Shown here: positions 53,778-61,849 of the stretch, piece after piece
Position numbering within the stretch: position 1 is the stretch's first letter
Layout: every line of letters starts with the position of its first letter
DNA from: Caulobacteraceae bacterium
Lineage (GTDB): Bacteria > Pseudomonadota > Alphaproteobacteria > Caulobacterales > Aquidulcibacteraceae
Direction of reading: 5' to 3'
NCBI GenBank assembly: GCA_016703335.1
Contig: JADJCG010000001.1
Coordinates: 310,001 to 374,000, forward strand
Length of the DNA stretch: 64,000 nt
Program-made: the position numbers and the translations under genes
The notes under the pieces: model-generated
What the model saw: only the letters and a program-made list of their open reading frames with translations
What the model was told of the DNA's origin: nothing
The model's database searches: none

Positions 53778-54698
53778 CTATTCCACTCGTTCAACCGAAA
53801 CGCCGCGGGCGCGCAGCAACTCCACGATCCCACCCTCGCCCAGCAAGTGACCCGCGCCGACAGCGACAAAGTCGACGCCCGCACCATCCAATTCGTGCGT
53901 CAACGTTTCGACCCAAGCGCGGTTGCGTCGCGTGAACAGCACTTCGAACAGCTCCGGATAGTCACGCTGAAAATCGACAAGCGCCATTCGTTCAAGCGTA
54001 TCGAGATCACCGCGCTCCCAAGCGCCAGACATCTCGTCCATTTCAGAAGCGTCTTCGTTGGCGCCACGAATGCCATCGAGCAGAAATTCGCGCTGCGCTT
54101 CGTCACTCAAATTCGCGAAGAACCCGATCTGGTCCGCCGCTGTCTCGAACGTGCGCGGATGCGCGTCGCCCGAAGCCGCCATCACCGCGCGATCAACGCC
54201 CGCGTCTGCCTCATAGCCCGTCTGCATCATCGGCAACACTGAGAGCATCATGCCGGCGAGCCACGGACGCATGCGTTCGAACATTTCCGGCGAGCCATTG
54301 AAGCGCGCGATTGCCGCCGCCAACTGCTCGCGCTCGGCTTTGTTGAGATAACTCGACAACGGCCGATCCGGCGACGCCATGCCGTGATTGAAAATCAAGA
54401 TCTGCACATCTTGTTGGCTGGCGTCCGAGATATCCATCTCCGTCCAGACCTCGTCGGCCTCCGCTAGGGCCGCCTGCGCGGCGGGTCCGCCCCACTCGCT
54501 GCCAGGGCGGCGAACGTGCACCGTGCCGAAGAGATAGATCGCGGAGTCTTCGTCACGCGCTACAAACAACGCTGGCCTAACAGGCGTTGGCGAAGCGATC
54601 TCTGCGGTTGGCGGGGGCGCTGGCGGCGGCTTTACGTCCGCATGCGCGGCGCCCGCAAACGCGACAACCAACGCCGCGCAAAGCCAATTCTTGATCAT
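53778..54698 (-). CDS. TraB/GumN family exported protein, copy 2
   Basis: 306 residues. Signal peptide LCAALVVAFAGAAHAD without a lipobox, so probably soluble in the periplasm. Motifs IYLFGTVHVRRPG and VDFVAVGAGHLLGEGG mirror those of copy 1, as do the middle region (RPWLAGMMLSVLPMMQTGYE) and FFANLSDEAQREFLLDGI. The pair arose by tandem duplication and then split in location, one anchored and one free. Stop and next start are nine bases apart, so one operon. Confidence 0.88.
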   Translation of the reverse strand: MIKNWLCAALVVAFAGAAHADVKPPPAPPPTAEIASPTPVRPALFVARDEDSAIYLFGTVHVRRPGSEWGGPAAQAALAEADEVWTEMDISDASQQDVQILIFNHGMASPDRPLSSYLNKAEREQLAAAIARFNGSPEMFERMRPWLAGMMLSVLPMMQTGYEADAGVDRAVMAASGDAHPRTFETAADQIGFFANLSDEAQREFLLDGIRGANEDASEMDEMSGAWERGDLDTLERMALVDFQRDYPELFEVLFTRRNRAWVETLTHELDGAGVDFVAVGAGHLLGEGGIVELLRARGVSVERVE

Positions 54699-54699
54699 G

Positions 54700-55710
54700 C
54701 TACTTCCAAGGCGCGAAATGCTTCGAGAGCTTCAGACCCTGCCCCTGATAATTCGATCCGCTCTCACCGTAGAGCCGATCAACAGGGCCAGACAAAGGCT
54801 CAAACACCAGTTTGCCAACCGGTTGCCCGTCTTCGACGATAAACGGCACGTCGCGTGAGCGCACTTCGAGCACCGCGCGGCCCTCGTTCGGGGCGATGCC
54901 GAAGCCCGGATCGAAGAAGCCTGCATAGTGCGCGCGGAACTCGCCCAGCTCCGGCCGGATCGGCGCCATTTCCGCCGCTTCATCCGCCGGAATGACGACG
55001 TTCTCTTTCGACGCAAAAATGTAGAACTGCCCCGGCTCCAGCACGACGCGCCCCTTGCGCGCGTCCATCGGCTCCCAGAAATCGCGCGGATCATAACCGC
55101 CAACGCGATCAACATCGATGACGCCCGAATGGCGCTTTGCACGAAAGCCCACTGGACCTTTCAGCGACAGATCCATCGTGAAATCGATCTCGCGCTTCGG
55201 ATGCGGCGGGCCACGGCGCAAACGCACTTGGCTCAGCCGCGTGCCGGTGCGCACAAGCACCGAAAACGTGCACGGCGAAATCTCCGCCCACATCGGCCCG
55301 CTATAGCCCATCGGAATGTAGTCGAACGACTGCGCGCCATCGGTGATCAGACGCGTGAACACATCGACGCGCCCGGTCGAGCTCTTCGGGTTCGCCGCGC
55401 CATGCATATGCGGCGGCAGCGCCAGCGTCTCTTGCACTTGCACGAGATAGACACAGCCCGTCTCCAACACCGCGCCTTTGGTGAGGTCGATGCTGTGCAT
55501 CACCATCTCGCCATCGAGACGATCAGCCACCTTCGCGCCGGCGCCTGGTAGGAAGCTCGCACGCAACCGATGCGCCGTCGTACCCAACCGCAAGTCCAAG
55601 CTCGCAGGTTGAATCTGGTCGTCCAGATACGCCGCATCGGCGGCGATCCAGCCTTGCTTGATCGCCTTTTTGATTTCGCTATCTGAGAGAACGCCGTGTG
55701 TGGTGCTCAT
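54700..55710 (-). CDS. dcd: dCTP deaminase, long two-domain form
   Basis: 336 residues, almost twice E. coli Dcd. GVLSDSEIKKAIKQGW opens the first domain, with QPASLDLRLGTTAHRL and PKSSTGRVDVFTRLITDG (SSxGR motif). The second half repeats the fold (VLEPGQFYIFASKENVVIPA, AHYAGFFDPGFG and PFIVEDGQPVGKLVFEPL). It deaminates dCTP to dUTP to feed dTMP synthesis. The long form is usual in alphaproteobacteria. Stop only one base before the TraB/GumN start, same operon. Confidence 0.88.
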   Translation of the reverse strand: MSTTHGVLSDSEIKKAIKQGWIAADAAYLDDQIQPASLDLRLGTTAHRLRASFLPGAGAKVADRLDGEMVMHSIDLTKGAVLETGCVYLVQVQETLALPPHMHGAANPKSSTGRVDVFTRLITDGAQSFDYIPMGYSGPMWAEISPCTFSVLVRTGTRLSQVRLRRGPPHPKREIDFTMDLSLKGPVGFRAKRHSGVIDVDRVGGYDPRDFWEPMDARKGRVVLEPGQFYIFASKENVVIPADEAAEMAPIRPELGEFRAHYAGFFDPGFGIAPNEGRAVLEVRSRDVPFIVEDGQPVGKLVFEPLSGPVDRLYGESGSNYQGQGLKLSKHFAPWK

Positions 55711-55772
55711 TTGCCCTGACTGGCGCGGTTGGGGGGCTTTGTCCAGCGCTCCGGCGGCCCTACACTGCCCTT

Positions 55773-56165
55773 ATGTACGAACAAGAAACCGCCGGCATGA
55801 TCGTGCGCGTCGATCCGCAATTCCTGCCTGAAGAATCCCGGCCCAACGACGGACGCTTCGTCTGGGCCTATACGATCGAAATCGAAAACAACCGCCCTGA
55901 CGCGGTTCAGCTCATGTCCCGCTTCTGGCGTATCACCGATGAAAACGGCGCCACGCAAGAAGTCCGCGGCGAAGGCGTCATCGGCCAACAACCCGTCATC
56001 GCACCTGGCGCTAGCTTCAAATACACGAGCGCCGCCCCGCTCGCTGCGCCAAGCGGCATGATGATGGGCGCCTATTCGATGCAGCGTCAAAACGGCGAAG
56101 CGTTCGACATTAAAGTTCCGCTCTTCGCGCTCGACTCTCCGCACGTTTCAAGATTGGCGAACTGA
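55773..56165 (+). CDS. apaG: ApaG family protein
   Basis: 130 residues from the ATG at 55773. FVWAYTIEIENNRPDAVQLM, SRFWRITDENGATQEVRGEG and VIGQQPVIAPGASFKYTS are the conserved beta-sandwich strands of ApaG, with the GxGxxG-like turn. ApaG was linked to cobalt/magnesium tolerance in Salmonella; its biochemical role is still unclear. The TGA overlaps the next ATG by one base. Confidence 0.92.
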   Translation: MYEQETAGMIVRVDPQFLPEESRPNDGRFVWAYTIEIENNRPDAVQLMSRFWRITDENGATQEVRGEGVIGQQPVIAPGASFKYTSAAPLAAPSGMMMGAYSMQRQNGEAFDIKVPLFALDSPHVSRLAN

Positions 56166-56716
56166 TGATCTTCCAAGGCTTCGAAGAGACCATGCGCCGC
56201 ATCGGAACTGGCGATGATGCGAACGGCAAATCCACGATCATCCTCGACGGCCCACCGTCAGGCGGCATCGGCGATCCGGCGCTCGGCGGGCTTGCTGAAA
56301 TTTGGCACGAAGCTGCGAGCGGCGCGATCAATCCGAAAGATGCCAAGGACCTCGGCGAGAGCGTCTCCATCCTCTCGCCAGCACATGGCAAAGTGAAAGT
56401 GCGTTGGTTCATGATCCAGCCCACACCGGACGGCGCGCCGCAGGAGATGATCGCCGCCGCTGCGCGCCAACGCTTTGCGGAATTTGGCGCAGAACACGAA
56501 CTCCGCGATCAAACACGCCATCCGGCAATGCATCAAACGCAGACCCTGGACATCATCTGTCTTATCTCGGGCGACGCCTCGCTCGTCCTCGACAACACTG
56601 AAACCCGCATCAAACCCGGCCAAATAGTCATCCAACGCGGCACAAGCCACGGCTGGACCGCCCACGGCGGCCCCGCGCTTTTTCTCGCTGTACTGATCGA
56701 TCGCGAAGCGAGCTAG
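56165..56716 (+). CDS. cupin-domain protein
   Basis: 183 residues. A C-terminal cupin: HPAMHQTQTLDIICLISGDA and then TRIKPGQIVIQRGTSHGW, giving the two cupin motifs with His/Glu-type ligands partly changed (Gln in the first), so metal binding is uncertain. The N-terminal half (RRIGTGDDANGKSTIILDGP, FMIQPTPDG) is typical of a conserved family of uncharacterised cupins. Translationally coupled to apaG. Confidence 0.82.
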   Translation: MIFQGFEETMRRIGTGDDANGKSTIILDGPPSGGIGDPALGGLAEIWHEAASGAINPKDAKDLGESVSILSPAHGKVKVRWFMIQPTPDGAPQEMIAAAARQRFAEFGAEHELRDQTRHPAMHQTQTLDIICLISGDASLVLDNTETRIKPGQIVIQRGTSHGWTAHGGPALFLAVLIDREAS

Positions 56717-56751
56717 CAAATCCAAGCGGCGCATTCGCACGTAAGAAGCGC

Positions 56752-57285
56752 ATGAACCAATTCTTCCGCGTCGCCGCGATCGCCGCCTTCGCCTTCACCG
56801 CTCAAGCATGCGCGACACGGCCGCCAGTTCCATCCGCGGCCTCAACAACGCCATTCGTCGCCGAGCGCGATCTCGTGGGCGCCAGCGTCGCACGCGGCGA
56901 GTTCCGAGCCATCACAGGCGTGCGCCGCGGCTTCACCGCGCAACTAAACGGCACGTGGGATGGCGTCACGCTCACACTGGTTGAAGACTTCGCCTACGAC
57001 GACGGCGAACGCGATCGGAAAACCTGGCATTTGCGCCGCACCGGCCCCGGCCGCTTCACTGGCACGCGCGAAGATGTTGTCGGCGAAGCGCAAGGCTATC
57101 AGGACGGCGATGTTTTCCGCCTCGAATACGATGTGATGTTGCCCACCGAAAACGGCCGCGGTCGAAAGGTTCGTTTCCGCGATGTGCTTGCGCTGCGCGC
57201 CGACGGCGACATCCTGAACAACGCCACCGTCGGCTGGCATGGCCTGCGCGTCGGCAGCGTCTCACTCGTGATCGAACGCGAATAG
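56752..57285 (+). CDS. DUF3833-like lipoprotein
   Basis: 177 residues. The N-terminus FRVAAIAAFAFTAQAC is a lipoprotein-like signal. GEFRAITGVRRGFTAQLNG, TLVEDFAYDDGERDRKTWHL and FRLEYDVMLPTENGRGRKVR match my memory of the DUF3833 beta-barrel family, an envelope lipid-binding-like fold of unknown role. It follows the cupin on the same strand by 35 bases and converges on the hydrolase with a three-base gap. Confidence 0.75.
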   Translation: MNQFFRVAAIAAFAFTAQACATRPPVPSAASTTPFVAERDLVGASVARGEFRAITGVRRGFTAQLNGTWDGVTLTLVEDFAYDDGERDRKTWHLRRTGPGRFTGTREDVVGEAQGYQDGDVFRLEYDVMLPTENGRGRKVRFRDVLALRADGDILNNATVGWHGLRVGSVSLVIERE

Positions 57286-57288
57286 ACG

Positions 57289-58143
57289 CTATTGCGACGG
57301 ATTGACGGCCATATGCGCCCGCATCCAGGCGATGCCGGCGGGGATGCCTTCGTCGATCATGGACTCGTAGTGACCACCGCGAGCGACGACTACTCTGTTG
57401 AGCGTCACGCCTGCTTGCTCAGCTCGGCGCGCATAGGCGTCGATCGCCGCGACTGGCACTACGTCATCATCCCGCGCATTGAAAATCATCACAGGACTGC
57501 GGATGCGTTCGACCTGCTCGATTGGTGAGATACTCGATATGAACGCGCGTTCGCCGGGGATAAAGGGTTCGACGATGTCCCCGAACTCGCCAACGCTAGC
57601 GACCAGATCGACATCGGGAGCGTAAGCGACACAGCCCCTCAGGTTCTCGATCCGTGCGCAAAGAGTGAGCGCCAAAGTCGCTGCGGAGCTGTGACCGGCG
57701 ACAAAAACGTTATTGGCATCGAGACGCGAAAATCGCTCAAGCGCCAAGGCGAGAGCGGCGCGTGCATTTATGACGCCGCCGTCGCCCTCCTTGAATTGCC
57801 GAGCCGCCAGGACAACCGCTTCGCCCTCATCGCTTGTCGGCATGCCGGGAATGTCGAACGACACCACTGCAAAACCCGCTCTGGCATAGGGAATGTGTTC
57901 CGGCCGATCGCCGTCGCCGAGCGTCATGCCATCAATGAGGTGACTTCCTGCAGGGCCGATCAGCACTACTGGGACGCGCTCGCCCGCGCTTTGGTCTGGC
58001 AGATAAACCCAGGCGCGTCCGCCGCCATTCGGCAAGGGCAATTCTTGGACCGTGTAGTTGTGCCGGTTCTGCGCGTGCGCCTGTACAGGCGCAAACATCG
58101 CGAATGACACAAACAATACGGCCCAAATCAGCAGACGCTTCAT
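57289..58143 (-). CDS. exported alpha/beta hydrolase
   Basis: 284 residues with a signal peptide ending QAHAQN. The nucleophile elbow is VAGHSSAATLAL (GHSSA), the acid probably in FNARDDDVVPVAAID and the His in RGGHYESMIDEG, all in the right order. An oxyanion segment VVLIGPAGSHLIDG precedes them. Probably a periplasmic esterase or peptidase-like enzyme; substrate unknown. Complete frame. Confidence 0.85.
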   Translation of the reverse strand: MKRLLIWAVLFVSFAMFAPVQAHAQNRHNYTVQELPLPNGGGRAWVYLPDQSAGERVPVVLIGPAGSHLIDGMTLGDGDRPEHIPYARAGFAVVSFDIPGMPTSDEGEAVVLAARQFKEGDGGVINARAALALALERFSRLDANNVFVAGHSSAATLALTLCARIENLRGCVAYAPDVDLVASVGEFGDIVEPFIPGERAFISSISPIEQVERIRSPVMIFNARDDDVVPVAAIDAYARRAEQAGVTLNRVVVARGGHYESMIDEGIPAGIAWMRAHMAVNPSQ

Positions 58144-58213
58144 AACAATCCCCCTCCCTCGCCGTCAGAAGTATTCCGCGCGGGAGAACGCGTGGCAAGT
58201 CAGACGGCGACCA

Positions 58214-58693
58214 TCAGCTGTCGCGTGAAATCATCGGCGTGCGCTCGTTTGAATCCGGGCAGTCAGCTTCCTCTCGCCCTTGCTGTCGCGCATTCGTACA
58301 TCGCGCCAATTGCTCGTTCGTACGCAGCACGATGCGGCCCTGCGTGTCGTAGGTCCAAAGATGCGGCCAGTCGTCCGCTTCACCGATAGCGGCGCTCGCC
58401 GCTTCCGTCTCTTCTGCAGTGTGATGCTGAGGCCGGATGACGCGCGGATGCTGCGGCGGCGATTGCGGCGCGCTCAAGAATGCAGTCACAACCGGCGCAC
58501 CCAACCCATCGTCAGGCGTTTCAATCTTGAGCAGGCTCACAAGCGCAACGGCGGCGGCAGCCAGCGCGAGCGCAGCGGCGCGCGACACCAGCGTCACCAG
58601 ACGGCCCTCGGAGAGCCCACCGTTGAAGTGATAGATCGCCGCCATGCGCGCGGAACTTGTGTCGCTAAATGCGGCGGCGCTTGGGCCATTCAT
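58214..58693 (-). CDS. hypothetical membrane-anchored protein
   Basis: About 159 residues from the ATG at 58693; a second ATG at 58645 would begin MAAIYHFNGGLSEGRL. One transmembrane helix (AAALALAAAAVALVSLL) precedes a Pro/Gln-rich linker and a conserved-looking end, WTYDTQGRIVLRTNEQLARC, with two Cys. The end may fold as a small periplasmic domain. Family not recognised. It lies beyond the gcrA terminator, so it has its own promoter. Confidence 0.6.
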   Translation of the reverse strand: MNGPSAAAFSDTSSARMAAIYHFNGGLSEGRLVTLVSRAAALALAAAAVALVSLLKIETPDDGLGAPVVTAFLSAPQSPPQHPRVIRPQHHTAEETEAASAAIGEADDWPHLWTYDTQGRIVLRTNEQLARCTNARQQGREEADCPDSNERTPMISRDS

Positions 58694-58767
58694 TTCTGTG
58701 GAGAGCCGCGCCGGGCGATCGATGCTCACAGGCGCCGCGCACGCCGCGCGCGGCATTGCTCACACAA

Positions 58768-58797
58768 AAACGCCGCCGTCTTCCGACAGCGGCGTTT
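58768..58797 (-). terminator. Rho-independent terminator of gcrA
   Basis: AAACGCCGC (58768-58776) pairs with GCGGCGTTT (58789-58797). On the minus strand the stem is followed by TTTTTG. It lies 20 bases after the gcrA stop. Confidence 0.8.
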
Positions 58798-58817
58798 CAG
58801 TTCGCAGGATCGGAACC

Positions 58818-59327
58818 CTACATTGCCGACAGGCGCATCATGCGGCGAAGCTCATCCGGCTCGCCGGACTGGCGGCGCTTACGCGCTTGGCTTGGTTGAT
58901 AGGCGAGACGCGCGTGGTCCTGACAATACGGATGCTTGTCGAAGGAGTTGCGGCCACAGAACGCGAAGTCCGCGTCTGTCGGATCGCCGATCGGGTATTT
59001 GCACATGCTCTCGTTGAGAGTCAGTACACTTGCGGCTCGGCCGTCTTCGAATTTCACCGGCTCGAGGTCAGGAATGACCACGCGCGGCTCCATTGACGGT
59101 ATCCGGAGACGCGGCGCCGACGGGCTTATCACCCGCGGACGTGCAGTCCGGACTGGCCGTTTGGCCGGCCGTGACGGTGTGGCCCGGCCCGCCAAACCAA
59201 GGCGGTGGACCTTGCCGATAACGGCGTTGCGGGTGACCCCGCCCAGTTGTTTCGCAATTTGGCTAGCTGAAAGCCCTTCGGCCCACAGCTTACGCAGCAG
59301 CGCAACGCGCTCTTCTGACCAGCCCAT
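58818..59327 (-). CDS. gcrA: GcrA cell cycle regulator
   Basis: 169 residues from the ATG at 59327 (MGWSEERVALLRKLWAEG). The N-terminal helix-turn-helix SASQIAKQLGGVTRNAVIGK, with VHRLGL, is the GcrA DNA-binding domain. The C-terminal part contains LTLNESMCKYPIGDP, DFAFCGRNSFDKHPYCQDHA, the Cys/His-bearing segment that contacts sigma-70. GcrA activates promoters bearing CcrM-methylated GANTC sites and coordinates S-phase genes in Caulobacter. The upstream in-frame extension to 59408 lacks conserved sequence and is rejected. Confidence 0.95.
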   Translation of the reverse strand: MGWSEERVALLRKLWAEGLSASQIAKQLGGVTRNAVIGKVHRLGLAGRATPSRPAKRPVRTARPRVISPSAPRLRIPSMEPRVVIPDLEPVKFEDGRAASVLTLNESMCKYPIGDPTDADFAFCGRNSFDKHPYCQDHARLAYQPSQARKRRQSGEPDELRRMMRLSAM

Positions 59328-59504
59328 GTGTTCAAGCCCCCTTGGCCCATGGCCCCGCCCATTTCTGACGGGAATGCGACACACTCCCCTTTTGAGCGAA
59401 CAAGTCAATGGGTTGTGGTTTTATCATGTGGATACCCAAGATGCAGTGTTTATCCCATGACATATGGTGGGTTACTCACTTCTTACTAACGGGCTTTCGG
59501 CAGG

Positions 59505-59579
59505 GACTCGGCTCATTAAGTTGAGCGGAGACCGGGACTTGGGCCCGCAACATGGTTAACGAGCACTCAGACTCGTTAA
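59505..59579. promoter_or_regulatory. gcrA/ABC-permease divergent control region with GANTC sites and an inverted repeat
   Basis: GACTC sites lie at 59505-59509 and 59570-59574. The second is inside the inverted repeat TTAACGAG (59556-59563) / CTCGTTAA (59572-59579). The repeat is 26 bases ahead of the permease ATG, and the region between 59328 and 59605 must hold both promoters. Confidence 0.55.
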
Positions 59580-59605
59580 GAATTTATGAAAGAGCTGTTC
59601 TGCGT

Positions 59606-60562
59606 ATGGACACTGCCGTTCGAACTACGCCTCCGGCGCTCACTTCCAGGCACTACGGAGCGGTCAATTGGCTGGGTTTGCAGACCCTCGTCTGGCGTGA
59701 AATCCGCCGCTTCCTGAAGGTCGGGGCGCAGACGGTGTTCGCGCCGCTGATCCAGACCCTGCTCTTCATGCTGGTGTTCAGCCTGGTGCGCCAAGGCGAT
59801 TGGCCGGGCACCACGCGGGCCTACGCAGACGGCTTGGCCGCTGGCCTGGTCATGATGTCGATCCTCTCGAACGCCTTCCAGAACGCGTCGTCGTCGCTGG
59901 TCATTGCGAAGGTGCAAGGCAACTCGGTCGACTTCCTGATGCCGCCGCTCTCGGCGCTTGAACTCACGATCGCTTTCATCGTCGGCGCCGCTGCACGCGG
60001 ATTGCTCGTCGGCTTTGCGTCGCTGATCGCTGTCGCGTTCCTCGCCAACATCATGCCGGTGAACCCGTTGGCCGCGCTCTACTACGCCATCGTTGCATCG
60101 GTGATCTTCGGCGCCATCGGCCTCTTAGGCGGCATCTGGGCCGACAAATTCGATCACCTCGCCGCCGTCACGAACTTCATCATCGTGCCGCTGACGTTCC
60201 TCTCCGGCACGTTCTACTCAACCTCCATCCTGCCAGAGCCCGTGCGTACGATCTCGCACTACAACCCAGTGTTCTCGCTCATCGACGGATTCCGCTACGG
60301 CTTCATCGGCCACCATGACGCCCCACTCTGGACCGGTGCGATCCTCACCGGCGCACTTGCGCTGGTGCTGAGCTACGCAAGCTGGGCGATGATCAAGAGC
60401 GGGTATCGGCTGCGGAGCTTAGGCGCTCGTGGGGATCGTCGGCGCCATCCTGGCGTTCCTTCTCGGCCTACGCCTCAAACCCAAAGGAAGCGGCATCGCG
60501 CTCGTTGTTTCTGCAGTCGCAACGACAGCATTGGCTATCTGGAGCAGGTATCAATGGACTGA
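59606..60562 (+). CDS. ABC-2 type transporter permease (C-terminal extension probably a frameshift)
   Basis: From the ATG at 59606. WLGLQTLVWREIRRFLKVGA starts the family pattern, with six membrane helices (APLIQTLLFMLVFSLV, ALYYAIVASVIFGAIGLLGG, FIIVPLTFLSGTFYSTSIL) and PVRTISHYNPVFSLIDGFRY, typical of the ABC-2 fold (drug, polysaccharide or lipid export). The normal end would be near KSGYRLRS at about 60420. The extra 45 Arg-rich residues look like a read-through after a one-base change. No ATPase partner is encoded in this window. Confidence 0.88.
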   Translation: MDTAVRTTPPALTSRHYGAVNWLGLQTLVWREIRRFLKVGAQTVFAPLIQTLLFMLVFSLVRQGDWPGTTRAYADGLAAGLVMMSILSNAFQNASSSLVIAKVQGNSVDFLMPPLSALELTIAFIVGAAARGLLVGFASLIAVAFLANIMPVNPLAALYYAIVASVIFGAIGLLGGIWADKFDHLAAVTNFIIVPLTFLSGTFYSTSILPEPVRTISHYNPVFSLIDGFRYGFIGHHDAPLWTGAILTGALALVLSYASWAMIKSGYRLRSLGARGDRRRHPGVPSRPTPQTQRKRHRARCFCSRNDSIGYLEQVSMD

Positions 60563-60599
60563 CGCACAAAGCGGCAATCCGCGCTTGCTGGAGCGATGA
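60429..60599 (+). CDS. small membrane protein overlapping the permease frame
   Basis: GTG at 60429 gives a 56-residue protein: GIVGAILAFLLGLRLKP, then a second helix ALVVSAVATTALAIWSRY, ending TGA at 60599. It is a much better protein than the permease extension in the overlapping frame. A further frame begins ATG at 60596 (overlap ATGA: MTLTLLTATLALIGPTFFGG) and may be another short membrane protein up to about 60760, also disrupted. Functions unknown. Confidence 0.5.
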   Translation: MGIVGAILAFLLGLRLKPKGSGIALVVSAVATTALAIWSRYQWTDAQSGNPRLLER

Positions 60600-60760
60600 C
60601 GCTGACCCTTCTAACAGCAACACTTGCGTTAATTGGGCCGACATTTTTCGGCGGTGGCAACTTGCACTCTGCGTTTCGGCGGCGTTGGTTTTCGGCCTCT
60701 TACTAGTGCCGGCGGAAAGCACAATGTGCGCTGTCCTCGCCGTGTGCCCTTTGAGAGTAG

Positions 60761-61768
60761 TCAACTCAACGCCCGCGCCAGCTTCGGCAGAAACACATCC
60801 ATCCGATAGTCCACGTCCATGTGGTCATCATCGAACTCGTCATACTCGTGCGGAATGCCCGCCGCCTTCAGCTTCTTCGCAAAGCGGCGCATGCCGAAGT
60901 GAATGCGGAAATTATCGTGGTCGCCGCAATCCATGTAGATGAGCTTCAGCTTGCGTAGATTCTCGCCCAGCGTGTCGAACATCACCACCGGATCGTTCTT
61001 CAGCCAGTTGTCCCAACGCTCCGCTATCCATTCACCGGTGTAGGGATCGAACGGCAGACGCATGTTCATGAACTGCGTCGTGTCCGGATCGAAGAACGCG
61101 CTCTGCGCGCAATCCATCAGCGCTACCGATTCCGCGAAGCTCATCTTCGGCTTCGCCGTCAGCGTCTTCCACATTTTCTCGATCGAGTTGTCGTACTTGC
61201 GGAGCACATTGAGATCTTCGAAGAACGCTGGAATGTAGAGTGCGTCGAAACCCATATCGCCGCTCTGGATCGAGATCGCGTCCCAGAAATCGCTGCGTGT
61301 CAGCCCGTGATACGCAGCGCCGTACCCGCCCGACGATTTGCCGAACACCCCGCGCTTGCCCTTGCCGCCGCAACCAAAACGCTGCTCCACGAACGGCACG
61401 ATCTCATCGCAAAGATAGTCCGCGTAGCGGCCGGTTCCGGCGCTGTTCAAATACTGGTTGCCGAAGAGCTTGGTGAAACAATCCGGCATCGCCATCACCA
61501 CGCGCGGCATACCCTCATGCACCAGCCGGTCCAGGCGCTCGGGCAAGTTCTCGGAAAACGGCATCCAGTTCGCATGTGCGAGCGCCGTGGACGTGTAGCC
61601 CTTCAAATCCACCAGCACCGGCAAACGCTCCGCCGCGCTCCAGCCGGGCGGCGTCCAGACGTAGAGCTCCCGCACAAACGGATCGCCCAGCGGATTGCCT
61701 TGCAAAACGGCGGATTCATGAACCAGGCGATGCAGTTCGCCGCGCGGTATGGAATGGTCTCGTCTCAT
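60761..61768 (-). CDS. esterase family protein (enterochelin-esterase-like alpha/beta hydrolase)
   Basis: 335 residues. The nucleophile elbow GVFGKSSGGYGAAYHGL (GKSSG) is at about residue 148. PFVRELYVWTPPGWSAAERL and LPVLVDLKGYTSTALAHANW form the N-terminal strands of the PF00756 fold. Acid and His are probably in MDCGDHDNFRIHFG and FDDDHMDVDYRMD. No signal peptide, so cytoplasmic. Substrate unknown. It is convergent with the short genes after the permease and divergent from argD. Confidence 0.85.
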   Translation of the reverse strand: MRRDHSIPRGELHRLVHESAVLQGNPLGDPFVRELYVWTPPGWSAAERLPVLVDLKGYTSTALAHANWMPFSENLPERLDRLVHEGMPRVVMAMPDCFTKLFGNQYLNSAGTGRYADYLCDEIVPFVEQRFGCGGKGKRGVFGKSSGGYGAAYHGLTRSDFWDAISIQSGDMGFDALYIPAFFEDLNVLRKYDNSIEKMWKTLTAKPKMSFAESVALMDCAQSAFFDPDTTQFMNMRLPFDPYTGEWIAERWDNWLKNDPVVMFDTLGENLRKLKLIYMDCGDHDNFRIHFGMRRFAKKLKAAGIPHEYDEFDDDHMDVDYRMDVFLPKLARALS

Positions 61769-61786
61769 AAAAAGGTGATGATCCCA

Positions 61787-61808
61787 GCCGCTTGACCTTG
61801 CAAGCGGC
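61787..61808. promoter_or_regulatory. perfect 8-bp hairpin in the argD upstream region
   Basis: GCCGCTTG (61787-61794) and CAAGCGGC (61801-61808) around a six-base loop, 41 bases before the argD ATG. It has no T run, so it is not a terminator. It may be an operator or a leader structure; nothing else is known. Confidence 0.35.
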
Positions 61809-61849
61809 GCGGCTCAAAACCCCGCCTTCCCCAAATTCTGAGAGCCAAA

